Source: Girardinichthys multiradiatus
Taxonomy: Eukaryota > Chordata > Actinopteri > Cyprinodontiformes > Goodeidae
Direction of reading: 5' to 3'
Length of the DNA: 64,000 nt
Assembly: GCF_021462225.1 (NCBI RefSeq)
Contig: NC_061800.1
Span: forward strand, 3,110,501 to 3,174,500
In this document: in pieces, positions 52,182-63,515 of the stretch
Layout: each line of letters begins with the position of its first letter
Position numbering within the stretch: the stretch's first letter is position 1
Position numbers and translations under genes: made by a program
The notes under the pieces: model-generated
What the model was told of the DNA's origin: nothing
The model's input: only the letters and a program-made list of their open reading frames with translations
Database searches by the model: none

Positions 52182-54053
52182 ATCAGAATCAGAATCAGAA
52201 AAGCTTTATTGCCAAGTACATTTTTGGACATACAAGGAATTTGTTTTGGCATAGTTGGTGCAATACAATACAAATTAAACAGTATAAACATATCTACAAT
52301 ATAATATAAATATATATGCACAGCTTTAAGTGAGTGAGAGTAAATGTAGAGCAGTATAAGATGCCAGAGCGGTACAACAGTGCAGGTGATCATTGCGCAA
52401 GTATGGCAGTGCAAGTAAAGCAGGAGTCCAAGCTGAGCGTTAATGTAATGCATAGAGTTGCAGGTTACAGGTGTCCTGTCAGCAAAAAAAAAAAAAAAAA
52501 GGGGGGTGTCAGGGTGGTTTCCGGGCTTTGTTAACAAGGCTGGTGGCAGATGGGAAAAAACTGTTCTTGTGGCGTGAGGTTTTGGTCCGGATGGACCGCA
52601 GCCTCCTGCCAGAGGGGAGAGTTTCAAAGAGTCTGTGACTGGGGTGGGAGGGATCAGCCAGAATCTTCCCTGCCCGCTTCAGGGTCCTGGAGGTGTACAG
52701 TTCCTGAAGCGGCAGTAGACTGCAGCCAATCACCTTCTCAGCAGACCGAATGACACGCTGCAGCCTGCCATTATCCTTGGCTGTAGCAGCGGCGTACCAG
52801 ATGGTGATGGAGGAGGTGAGGATGGACTCAATGATGGCTGTGTAGAAGTGCACCATCATAGTCTTTGGCAGGTGGAATTTCTTCAGCTGCCGCAGGAAGG
52901 AATATCCTCTGCTGGGCTTTCTTGATGAGGGAGCTGATGTTTGGCTCCCACTTGAGATCCTGGGAGATGATGGTTCCCAGGAAGCGGAAAGATTCCACAG
53001 TGTCAATTGTGGAGTCACAGAAGGTGATGGGGGCAGGTGGGGCTGGGTTCTGCCTGAAGTCCACAACCATCTCCACTGTCTTTAGAGCGTTGAGCTCAAG
53101 GTTGTTCTGGCTGCACCAGTCCAACAGATGGTCCACCTCCCATCTGTACGCGGACTCGTCACTATCAGAGATGAGTCCGATCAGAGTGGTGTCGTCCGCA
53201 AACTTCAGAAGCGTGACAGACTGGTGACTGGAGGTGCAGCAGTTGGTGTACAGGGAGAAGAGCAGAGGAGAGAGAACACAGCCTTGGGGGGAACCGGTGC
53301 TGATGGTCAGGGAGTCAGAGACGTGCTTCCCCAGCCTCACGCGCTGCTTCCTGTCAGACAGGAAGTCAGTGATCCACCTGCAGGTGGAGTCGGGCACACT
53401 TGGCTGGGAGAGCTTTTCCTGGAGCAGAGCTGGGACGATGGTGTTGAAGGCAAAGCTGAAATCCACAAACAGGATCCTGGTGTAGGTTCCTGTGGAGTCC
53501 AGGTGCCGGAGGATGAAGTGAAGGGCTATGTTGACTGCATCATCTACAGACCTGTTGGCTCTGTAGGCAAACTGCAGGGGGTCCAGGAGGGGGTTGGTGA
53601 TGTCTTTTAGGTGTGAGAGCACAAGGCGCTCAAAGGACTTCATCACCACAGAGGTCAGGGCGACAGGTCTGAAGTCATTAAGCCCTGTGGTCCTTGGCTT
53701 CTTGGGAACAGGGACGACGGTGGAGGACTTGAAGCAGGCTGGCACATGACATGTCTCCAGTGAGGTGTTAAAAATGTCTGTGAAGACTGGAGACAGCTGA
53801 TCAGCGCAGTGCTTCAGGCTGGCTGGTGAGACAGAATCCGGTCCAGCAGCTTTCCGGGGGTTCTGTCTCCTGAAGAGTTTGTTGACGTCCCTCTCCTGGA
53901 TGAAAAGAGCCGTCCCTGGCATGGGTAGGGGGCTGGTGGGGGGAAACTTCAGGGTGGGGGTTGGAGGTGCCAAGGCCCCTCTTGAGGTTCAGGAGGTAGG
54001 GGTGGTGGATTGTGGCTGCAGCTGTTGGGGGGTGTCGTGGGGGATGGTTACAA
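52182..54053 (-). mobile_element. 5'-truncated second copy of the 46.4-49.7 kb LINE
   Basis: Minus strand, same 3' tail ('aatcagaatcagaatcagaaaagctttattgccaagta') and very similar along its length to 46358-48215. Homology stops at 'gggatggttaca' (54053), in the endonuclease-RT linker. The RT frame is open from about 53973 to 52905, where one extra base relative to the first copy ('gcaggaaggaatatcc') shifts it. A stretch of 18 or so A residues at 52483-52500 expands a shorter run in the first copy. Confidence 0.93.
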
Positions 54054-54373
54054 GTACAAATATGTACTTTGAGGCTTTTTATTTCTATGTTATCTGCAGC
54101 AATGCCTCCAGATGACAGAAAATCATACAGAGGCAAGGTAAATTGTATTTTTACCTTTACTCCAGTCTCCCTAGGCACTTTATCAGGAGACTTAGGTGCA
54201 TCTGGGTCCAACTCCTGAGCAAAGGCTTGTTCAGCAAGGGTGTGGCTGAGCACAGCTGGTTCAGATACTTCAATCTCCCCCAAGTCTCTCAGCTTTGACA
54301 CAAGAACTTTAAGGTCCTTCTTAAGGATGTTCTTTGGCAATCTCATATTGCTCTGCTTATTTAAGCAGGTCAT
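54054..54373 (-). other. unclassified coding-like segment
   Basis: The minus-strand frame (about 105 codons, start at 54373) has Lys/Glu/Leu-rich, coding-like composition ('KNILKKDLKVLVSKLRDLGEIEVSEP', 'LDPDAPKSPDKVPRETG') up to the LINE junction. I do not recognise the family. It could be a fragment of a retroelement Gag or a retrocopy, or chance. Confidence 0.35.
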
Positions 54374-54513
54374 CTTTGCAACAGGTATTGATAACAGTCA
54401 AGAAAGAGTTTGCTGTAAATCCTTCCAAATCAAATGCAGTTGCCATGGCTTAATCTTTGAATCTTACATCCAACTCAGCAATGAAACACAAAACAGGATC
54501 TTGGACAAGCACC

Positions 54514-54806
54514 CACATGTTATGCAGGGAGAGACCTCCAGCAGAATAGGCTCAATGTCAGCGACCATCTGTAACGACCGAAAGGCTGTATGAGCTTTTT
54601 TTTTTTCTAAAAACAAACGTAAGCTGACTGAATCAAAACTAAGATTAAAAACAGTCACTCATTTACATAGGAAGCAAAGAGAGGATTAAACAACTAGGAT
54701 CTGAAAAACTGAAAGCCGGACACTATAAAGTCATAACTGAGTAGTTCAAAAGCCCTTGCTGTAGTCTTGGTTAGTTTGACATTTGCTATGAATTTTATAA
54801 AAATGA
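54514..54806. repeat. dispersed repeat, copy 1 of a direct pair
   Basis: 'agagacctccagcagaataggc' through 'cttgctgtagtcttggttagttt...aaaaatgagca' recurs at 55898-56210 in the same orientation. The left part is L2-tail sequence. The rest (with a T-run and 'cgtaagctgactgaatca') is repeat I cannot name. Confidence 0.85.
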
Positions 54807-55728
54807 GCAAATGAGCTAGCGAGCAATGAGGTCCTGCACTTGAGGTACAGCAGCTCTTTCTGACTGTAAGATTGAGTCAGCTTTTACCTCTGCCTCTGTC
54901 ATCCTGATTATCTTCAGCTGCTCCAGCTCTATCCACTCTGTAGTATAGGTAATCATTGAGGGCTGTTTAGAAGTTCACCAGTAGGGCGTTGTAGCAGACC
55001 AGCAACTGGAAATGCAGGCACTGAAAGAAACAACCATTAGAGGACAGTAGAAACCAACAAAGAGTAAGAGCAGTACAGCCCTGGGGCAGTAACACAGTTC
55101 AGAACTGCTGTGTTTTTAAATTGTTCTTTAATTTTTTTTTTGAGCAGTGTAGTATACACGACAATGATTGTGCTAATCCCAGATTGTGCTGTAGTAAATC
55201 TGTTTAATTGTAGCTAGACTTTGTGGCTGCTGTGCAGTTTTAATGTTTTATCTCAAACAAAGTTCGAGCTCAAATGCTTTTTTTTTTCCTGCACACACAA
55301 ATTAGACTCCAACACATGGATGAGACTCAATCTGACTGATGTTTGCCTTCATAAAGAACTTACCATTTCCACAAATCATAGCCTTCTCCTGGATTCAGCT
55401 CATGTGCATGAAAGAACATACAGGCAAGATAAAATCTAAAAGAAAGATGTAACCATTACAAATATTTTCTTTGTTTTTTTCTGTGATTTTAAAGAAAATC
55501 AGCTATGGTATGTACTGTATTTTCAGAAAAGACCTTTTTTTAGTTTATATTAAATTTTTTTATTACCATAAAAGCAACATTAAAAAGTCAGCTATAAATT
55601 ACCTCTGTGTACCTCTAATGCACTTATTAATTTTCACCCACATGTTTGAAAATCATTTAGTATGCCATAATATTGACCTTGTGTAAACTGTAAGCTGATG
55701 TAATTGGGAATTTCCATTTACTTTATTG
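54807..55728. other. AT-rich intergenic sequence
   Basis: No gene recognised. Contains 'tttttttttgagcagtgta' at 55132-55150, the end of a Tc1-like inverted repeat of the type at 21028-22272, with no partner seen. Confidence 0.5.
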
Positions 55729-55790
55729 AATGTTGGCTGCTGGAGATAGACACCAGCCTCCCCGTAACCCTGCAAGGACTTGCATCATTC
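55729..55790 (+). repeat. SINE tail fragment
   Basis: 'gctgctggagatagacaccagcctccccgtaaccctgcaagg' matches the tail of the SINE at 16447-16810 and then abuts L2-tail sequence. Confidence 0.6.
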
Positions 55791-56210
55791 ACTCCTCCTG
55801 GATGAGCATGTAGCGACAGTGGACAGTCACTTGGATTGACATTGCAGCAATCCCTCATACTGAGCATGCATGTAGTGACAGTGGAGAGGGAAAACTCTAC
55901 ATAACAGGAAGAGACCTCCAGCAGAATAGGCACAGTGTCAGCGACCATCTGTCACGACCGAAAGGCTGCAGAAGCTTTTTTTTTTTTTCTAAAAAAAAGA
56001 ACGTAAGCTGACTGAATCACAACTAAGATTAAAAACAGTCACTCATTGATATGAGAAGCAAAGAGAGCTGTAAACAACTAGGATCTCAAAACCTGAAAAA
56101 ACAAAACTGAAAGCCAGACAATATAAAGCCATAACTGAGTAGTTCAAAAACTCTTGCTGTAGTCTTGGTTAGTTTTACTTTTGTTATGACTTTTGTAAAA
56201 ATGAGCATAA
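55775..56210 (-). repeat. L2 tail plus dispersed repeat, copy 2 of direct pair
   Basis: 55775-55900 matches the L2 tail at 45970-46090 ('ggatgagcatgtagcgacagtggacagtcact', 'ccctcatactgagcatgcatgtag'). 55898-56210 repeats 54514-54806 with several substitutions. Confidence 0.82.
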
Positions 56211-56354
56211 CTGAACTGAAGTTCTCCAGAGGTTCCAGAGCATTTATACTACTCCACTGCCACCACTTCTTCTCCCATAATGGAGACCAATTTCTGTTTC
56301 TCTTGAAATGTACAATTATCTTTTTTGTTAACATTCAAGATAAGATGATTGTTT

Positions 56355-56685
56355 GCCCACTATTTTACAAAGCGGTCCACCAGCTCTCTATACTCAGCCT
56401 CTGGTCCATCTCTTATACATCCAACGACTGCAGAGTCATCTGAGTATTTCTGTAGATGACAGGACTCTGTCTTGTTCTAGAAATCTGAGGTGTACACAGT
56501 TAAAAGGAATCATGAGAGAACAGTCCCCCTGTGGTGCTCCTGTGCTGCTGACCAGCTGGTTAGACACAGCCCTTCAGTCTCAAAATCACATTGATCCAGA
56601 TGATTGTCAAGACCTCCACCTGTGTTTCTGACTAAATAAATCTGGCTGAATTGTGTTTAATGCACTGGATCAAAAAACAATACAT
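56355..56685 (-). mobile_element. L2-type LINE RT fragment
   Basis: The minus strand carries degraded reverse transcriptase text around the SDDSAVVG catalytic region and GTPQG motif ('...gcaccacagggggactgttctc...'). It is homologous to the plus-strand fragment that starts at 56815, so the two form an inverted pair. Confidence 0.75.
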
Positions 56686-56814
56686 TTGTCTAGTGGGCAT
56701 CGGCATCTCCTGATGTAGTTGAAGACAAAGATGTAGAAGGAGAAGGTTCCATAGCTAAGGTGGAAAATAAAACACTTTAGGTGTAACAGGACAGCTGTGG
56801 ATGAAAGGAGGGTG

Positions 56815-57990
56815 AGATCATGAAGGTCCTAGAGAGACTCCTGTTGGCCCACCTGAGTAAGCAAACAGTAAACCATCAGGACCACCTTCAGTTTGCTTAT
56901 TGCTCATCATACACCTGCTTCAACAAACCCACTGTCATCTGGACGAAGCCAGCAGCACTGTGAGGATCATGTTCTTTGATTTCTCCAGTGCATTTAATAC
57001 AATCCAACCTGATATGCTTTGTCAGAAACTCCAGAAGACGCAGGTGGAGGCCTCAACAATCACCTAGATCAAAGACTACCTGACAAAAAGACCACAGTTT
57101 TTGAGACTGAAGGGTTATGAGTCTAAGCAGGGTAGTCAGCAGCACAGGAGCACCACAGGGGACTGTACTCTCACCATTCCTTTTCACTCTGCACACCTCG
57201 GACTTCCAGTACAAGACAGACACCTGTCATCTGCAGAAATACTCGGATGATTCTGCAGTTGTGGGATGGATCAGAGATGGACAAGAAGCTGAATACAGGA
57301 AGGTGGCGGACCGCTTTGTGGCATGGTGTGGAAACAATCATCTCATTTTGAACGTGACTAAAACATAGATGATTGTAGATTTTAAGAGAAACGGGAATAA
57401 GTCAAAAACTATTTCTATCATGGGAGAAGAAGTGGAGGTGGTGGAGGAGTATAAATACCTCGGTGTTCACCTGGACAACAGACTAGAGTGGAGATGCAAC
57501 TGTGAAGGGACAGAGCAGACTGTACTTCTTGAGGAAGCTTAGGTCCTTTGGTGTTTGCTGCAAGATGCTGCATATCTTCTATAAGTCTGTTGTGGAAAGT
57601 GTGATCTCTTCTGCCATCATCGGCTGCGGAAGCAACATCAGAGCCAGGGACTTAAAAAAGCTCAACAAGCTGATAAAGAAGGCTGGCTCTGTTCTGGGGA
57701 CTCCTCTGGAACCTCTGGAAATCATTGTGGAAAGACGGATTCTTCATAAAATGAAGAACATTATGGAGAACCCTGAGCATCCCCTTCATGAGACTCTCCT
57801 ACAACAACAGAGTGTCTTCAGTTAGAGGCTTCTTCAGATCTGCTGTAAGACGGAGCACTACAGGAAATCCTTCCTGCCCACAGCCATCAGCATCTACAAT
57901 GGCTCTTTGAAGAAACCTTCATAATGAGCTACAACAACATTTAATTTCCCTTTGGGATTAATAAAGTATTTTTGAATTTGAATTGAATTT
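56815..57990 (+). mobile_element. L2-type LINE RT 3' half with tail
   Basis: Plus strand in broken frames: 'FFDFSSAFNTIQPDML', 'TGAPQGTVLSPFLFTLHTSDF', 'YSDDSAVVGWI', 'YKYLGVHLD', 'RLYFLRKLRSFGVC', '[24 protein letters not shown]'. It ends with 'tttaatttccctttgggattaataaagtatttttgaattt'. The catalytic Asp pair is kept, but several stops and frame changes are present. Confidence 0.88.
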
Positions 57991-58009
57991 GAATTGAATC
58001 TCTGTTTGC

Positions 58010-59150
58010 AGGCAATAAGGGAGGATGCTGAGCTTGGACCTGAACTAAACCTATCAAAGAATGTGTTCAGTTTATTGACTTCCATCTGTCTGATCGTCCT
58101 TCTGCTTGAAATGTTTGATTCTCTTCATCCCAGACCACACATCTCTTATGAGCTTGCTGTCTAGCTCCTTCCTGTATGCCTCCCTGAAGACTCTCTTTTC
58201 TTGATTATTTTTTCTTTTAGGTCACTGGTGATCCAGAGTTTGTTATTGGGAAGCATCTTGTTGTTTTGGTGGGGATAGTGTTATCCACACATATGTTTAT
58301 AGTTGGTCACATGGTCAGTCATGGCATTAATGTGGCTGGCACAATGCGTCCCTTCAGGACTTCTTCAGCTTCCTGTGATCATCTTCTCACAGTTCTTGTC
58401 ATTTCAGGTTGCCTCTGAACAAGGGGTTTATATTCCAAGCAGAGAAAAACAAGATTGTCTTCTGAAGTGTCTACAGGAGCACCTATTTTAGAAATGTAGG
58501 AATTCGGAATTCCTGACATTTGCATAAGACAAATTCATTGTTTTGTGTTCTCTGGTACAGCAGCTGAAATACTGTTGAAATATTGAAAGTGTAGCAGAGA
58601 GTGAGGCCTGATTAAAATCACCAGATATTACCAGAAACTAAATTACATCTTATGCAGTGTTGGCAGTAGCTGATGGTGGAATGTGAGCGGTTGCAAAAGT
58701 AACACTGGTAAACACTCTGGGTAAATAATATGGATAAAAACATACTGCTAACAGTTCAATATCTGGGCTGCAGAGACGACACTTCACAATAACATGTCTT
58801 GGATTAAGTACTGCTAGTCCACCCCCTTTGCATTTGCTGCTCCTCTTTAAATCTCTGTCTGCTTGTATGGTCAGAAAGCCTGGTAGAGAGATGCTGGAAT
58901 CAGGGATATGATCCTGCAGCCATTTCTCCGTGAAACACATAATCCTGCTTTCCCAATACCCTGGCTGGGTCCTTTGTAGTGCTTGGGGTTCTTCCAACTT
59001 GTTTGCCCCAATCTCACATTCCCCATCATAATCAATGGAAGAGATGGTTTGAACTTCCTCCTTCTCTCTCTCCTCTTTGCTCCTGCCCTGTAAGCACAGC
59101 ACCTCCTTTTCAATTCATTAGGGATTTGGGGTTGTAGTTTAAGTATCATT
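58010..59150 (-). mobile_element. L2-type LINE endonuclease fragment, internally deleted
   Basis: Minus-strand homologue of 50476-51700: 'QALQRTQPGYWESRIMCFTEKWLQDHIPDSSISLPGF' and 'RDLKRSSKCKGGGLAVLN' on the right, and the 'aagatgcttcccaataacaaactctggatcacc' region (complement) near 58220-58260. The stretch between them is missing or scrambled. Confidence 0.82.
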
Positions 59151-59399
59151 TGAGCTTTTGAGATATTAATCAGCTGCTCCCAGTTGTAAAAAAAACACCA
59201 TGTTGCTTTGTGTTTACATCATAACAAATGTACAAAAGTAAAAATATATCAGCAAAAATCATTCCAGCTGCACAGCATTCGATACTGGAGAGGATAATCG
59301 CCCAAAAAATAAATGTTTATCCACCACAAGAGAAATTCTTGAGTTCTTAAAAATAATATATAAGAGTGAAAAGTAGCAGAGTTACTCCAACATGCTTCC

Positions 59400-59690
59400 A
59401 CCTTGAGCTGCACATTTCTAGGAGGCACTGCAGAGTGTATCCAGGACTTCTGAGAAGAGCATAAGTTGCCCTGTGCCCCACCTGATAGACATTGCCAACT
59501 GCCACTGTCTAAGCAGAGCACAAAAGATCTGTTCAGATTATTTCTGCTCCGGAAAGTATCTGTTAAACCTGCTATCATCAGAAAAGCGGTTCAGGTATAT
59601 AAAAAGCAGGTTCAACAGACTAACAGCGTATAATCATGGGCTGTCTGAGTCCTGAACTCAGCCCTGCATTAGTAAAAGTCCGTGCAATAT
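59400..59690 (+). mobile_element. LINE C-terminal relic
   Basis: 'LIDIANCHCLSRAQKICSD' and 'LLSSEKRFRYIKSRFNRLTA' resemble the end of L2-type LINE proteins (RAxKIL...LLPSGxRFRxIxxRxNRL). Frames are broken. Confidence 0.65.
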
Positions 59691-59949
59691 CCCATATCCT
59701 ACATCCATGCATACATTTGCAATACCATGATATTCTGAACAAACAGATTTTCAGGTGCAAATTTTATTTAATGCAATATCCGGCTATCCTATGAAAGAGC
59801 CACTGTTACATTTACTCCCAAATGTGCACTCACTGTTTTCTTGCATATATATTTTTTATTGAACCATATGACTATTTCATGTTATTTCTTTAATAATAGA
59901 ACCATTCTTCATTTTCATATTTCTATTCTTAGTTTACATAACTGGGTTT

Positions 59950-60415
59950 TGTTTCTCTTAAGCACTATCCAAGGGGAGCTGGAAAACAGTGAATGAACAC
60001 AAGGAATTATGTAGCAAGCAAAAAATTGTAAAATAACTTTATATATGTCTTATATTTTAGATTTTTTAAAGTAGACACCCTTTGATAACAGAAACTTTAA
60101 TCTTTGGCCATATCTCAATGAACCTCTGGGAAGTTCTTTCAAGACTCTTTGGAAAACCATTTCAGGTGACCACCTCATAAAGCTCATGGAGAGAATGCCA
60201 AGAGAGCAAAGCAGAAATCAAAGCATAGGGTGGCTATTTTGAAAAATATAAAAATGTTAGAGTTATTTCACACTTTTTGTTCGCTACATAATTCCATGTG
60301 TGTTCATTCACAGTTTTGTTGCCTTTGGTGAGGATCTACAATGTAAATAGTCAAGAAAATAGAGACCCATCAAGTGGAAAGTGTCTAAAACTTTTGACCG
60401 GTAGTTTATATCATT
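59950..60415. mobile_element. short Tc1-derived element (internal deletion)
   Basis: 'gtgaatgaacacaaggaattatgtag' (59989-60014) is an inverted match to 'ctacataattccatgtgtgttcattcac' (60285-60312). Between them are the two ends of a transposase region ('aaagtagacaccctttg', 'tttggaaaaccatttcaggtgaccacctcataaagctcatgg'), joined after loss of the middle. This is a MITE-like derivative. Confidence 0.7.
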
Positions 60416-60559
60416 AACAGGAACACAGTGGAAACTAAAATATTGAGATCTTGTCTAAATGGTGGAAATTACTTTTCCTCCGCTTGGGTAGGTACATAAT
60501 GTGTAAGCGCAGAGTGCCGCTGCTGCTCATTGCTCAGTCAGTCACTCAGTCTGTAGACA

Positions 60560-62163
60560 CAATGGCAGCACGTAAACGCAGTAATGTGTGGAGCTAAAAT
60601 AGCTCCACAAACAGCCAAGATGCAATCTGTGATGTTTGTGGAAAAACAGTAAGAAGTTGTGGCAACACAACAAAACCTCGTAAAACACCTCAGGTTGAAC
60701 CACCTGAGGTGTCTGTGATGAAACGGCCTGAAGAAGAGAGCAGCACGGTGTCAGGTGCTGCTGCTAGGGCAGGAGAGGCGTCTCTGGCAGAGTGCTTCGG
60801 AGCTGCAGCCAGGCACTTTCCAGATACAGAGAGAGAGAAAATGTGTAGCTTTAAGCGGTGGTAAGCACTGTTGCTTTGGAGTTGTTCAAATTAATATATA
60901 TGGTTGTGAAATAAGTAACAAGGTATAAACATGCTTCGGCACATATGTGCATGAGTTCAGCCTGGAGTAATATGTGTATCACTGAGATAATCTCACAGAA
61001 GCAAAAGAAAAAAAGTCAAGATTTTTCAGGTAAGGTTTCCTAAAGAAACATAATTTAAAGTGGATTACACTGACTATGTGTGATTAAATTATACAGACCA
61101 ATTGCAATAAATAACTATAGTGAATTTTGAAAATATGTTCTAGAAAAGATGGTTAAAAAATATTTTATCTATAAAATATGTATATTATTATTTACAATCA
61201 GTCTAATTTGTGTTAACTGTTAAATAAACCTTTTAAAATGTAGTTATTGACAAATGTGCAATTATTGTGACATTTGTTTAATAAAATATTTTATTGGCAA
61301 TTTCAATTTCTGTCACCCAGTATTATAACAGCAAGTGTTTGTATCCCCTTATTGTAGGCCATTTGGCGAAGCTGCATGCATAGTTACACTTAAATAACAT
61401 TAAGCATTCAGTGCTGAATAGCCCCATCATTTTTTTGCCTTTTGATTTTATTTTGTTTCGAGATAATCAGGCAACACTCACAAGATGGCTGGGAGAGATG
61501 ATTGTGAAAAATCACCAGCCTCTGTCCATAGCAGAAGACCAAGGTTTCCACGGATTTGTAAGAGCTCTTGACCCAAAATATAAACTCCCAAGAAGAAAAA
61601 ATCTGACAGACTCATCTCGTAAAAATGTTTGATGAATGCAAAGGCAAAGTAAGGGAATCTTTAAAAAATATTTCCATTGTTGTACTTACCACTGATATGT
61701 GGACATATGTGTCCCCAGAGGCATATTTTTGTTGGAAAACACTATCCATGGGCAGCATACACCAATAATATCCCAGTAGGACTTAAATGCATCATAGAAG
61801 AATAGGCTATAACTGACAAGGTTGTTACAGTTCTGACAGACAATGGTGCAAATATGATTGGTGCAGTACAGAAGGCTGGATGGATGCATTATCCATATTT
61901 TGCCCATTGTGATGGACAGTTTAAAAACTGTTCCAGAAGTGATGAAAGTGCTTGAAAAATGCAACGCGATCTTGTCCTTTTTTCACCACAGCACACAGTC
62001 AAAGCAGAAGCTGAGGGGTATTCAAGAACAGTAGAAAGTGGTAGCTCTTCTATACTGGCAGAGACAGTCTTTTCAAAGTCAGGAGATGTTCTGAGCCAAA
62101 AACGGAACAGACTAAAGGGGAAAATAGGAAATATGATACTGTCCCTTACAAAAAATGTGTGAA
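60560..62163 (+). pseudogene. decayed hAT (ZBED-like) transposase
   Basis: Pieces in order: a BED zinc-finger-like segment ('DAICDVCGKTVRSCGNTT', 60619-60670), a linker with 'AGEASLAECFGAA', 'FRDNQATLTRWLGEMIVKNHQPLSIAEDQGFHGFVRALDPKYKLP' (61456-61595), a fragment around 'TTDMWT' (61685-61700), and the C-terminal dimerisation block 'ETVFSKSGDVLSQKRNRLKG' (62060-62125) ending at 62162. Stops, frame changes and large gaps show an inactive relic. Termini were not located. Confidence 0.85.
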
Positions 62164-62329
62164 AGAGGTAAGGTTTTAAACTTGAAAGCCTTTGTTGGAC
62201 GGTTATTTACATGTTCACTATTTTCATATTAACATGTTATTGTGCCAAATATGTGAAGACTTATCTTCACATGTCACAGTGTCTGAGGTGTAATATTTCA
62301 CCTCCCCCCCTCAGTTTGCTTGTTTGCAA

Positions 62330-63050
62330 CTTAGATGATGTCCGAGGGCTTTGGTCCCATGTTTTTGGGGAGTTCTCGGGACACTGTGCCTGTCCCTAGC
62401 CTTGCGCTTGGTGGATGTGCCTATGCCTCCTTGTCGGGGGGGGGGGGGCTATTGGTGTCAGTCAGGAAGCTGGCTCTTTGGGAGAGCATTTTGAATCCCA
62501 GTCCTTCCCTCCCCATCCCAGACACTTCCCTCTGCCCACTGCATCACACTACCTCTCATGTAAGGCCTTGGGGTACGGTTGGAGTCCCTCGAGGGTTTTC
62601 CATCTCTGTGGTCCCATGGAAGGCTGGGCCCTAATTTTAATGTACAACTTAGACAATTATACCCTTTTCATGACACACACATGTAGGGCCTTGAGGGTGT
62701 TTGCGCTTGATGGCATCCAGTGGGGAGTGTATTTTATTAACCCCACCTCAGGTGCCTGCACTCATCTTTAAGGGTTAGGTTGCCCTAACCCTTAGAGGTG
62801 ACATTTGGATCGGCTGAGCAGTGATGGTGGAGCTGAGCTGTTTGGTTGCAGGGACATGGTTTAGGGCTGTGAGTTCGGTGAGATTGTTCCATCTTTGTGT
62901 GCATTTGGGGTGTCCGTTGTAAGTACGGTGCCCGGAGGTGTCAGCTCTGTTGTGCTTGTGGGTGTAGGCTGGGGTGGCGTTACATGGGGCCCTTGCGTTG
63001 CTGTTGCAGCGCACTGTGTGGTGTAGGGAGGGATGCAGAGGGGGTGCTTG
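62330..63050. other. G-rich, unidentified repeat-like segment
   Basis: Composition changes sharply to G/T-rich on the + strand with a G-run of 14 at about 62435-62448. Wording such as 'ccgttgtaagtacggtgcccggaggtgtcagctctg' and 'ggggtggcgttacatggggccc' reads like a dispersed repeat. No open frame with a recognisable domain. It resumes after the L2 tail at 63520. Confidence 0.5.
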
Positions 63051-63052
63051 GA

Positions 63053-63515
63053 GTCAAGTCAAGTCAAGTTTATTTATATAGCGCTTTTCAGCAACAAGGC
63101 ACTCAAGGCGCTGTACATAAGGAAAATCATTACAATGATACAGAAAATCAAACAACAAAAGTAATAAAAAAAAAGAGAATATAGAATGACGGATAAGAAA
63201 ATGAAAGGAAAATTGGACTAAAAATGTAACTAATAATGTTTAGATAACAGATTCAAAGGCCACTTTAAACAAATACGTTTTTAATCTTGATTTAAAGTAA
63301 CTTGGGGTTTTGGCGCTTTTACAGTTTTCTGGGAGTTTATTCCAGATTAGTGGAGCATAAGAACTAAAAGCTGCTTCTCCATGTTTGGTTCTGGTTCTGG
63401 GTATGCAGATTAGCTTTGAGCTAGAAGACCTGAGAAGTCTGGGTGGTTGATACACTGACAACAAGTCTGTAATGTATATTGGTGCTAAGCCATTCAGTGA
63501 TTTATAGACTAACAG
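63053..63515 (-). mobile_element. L2-type LINE 3' end
   Basis: Minus strand: '...LNGLAP'-type text near the right end, 'LSVYQPPRLLRSSSSKLICIPRTRTKHGEAAFSSYAPLIWNKLPENCK' and 'FKSRLKTYLFK', then the tail to 'tatataaataaacttgacttgacttgac'. The rest of the element is absent. It is inserted in the G-rich segment. Confidence 0.88.

Noticed and set aside
62330..63050. CpG-island promoter of a downstream gene
   Set aside because: The sequence is G/T-rich on one strand rather than CpG-rich and its wording looks repetitive. No exon follows within the window.
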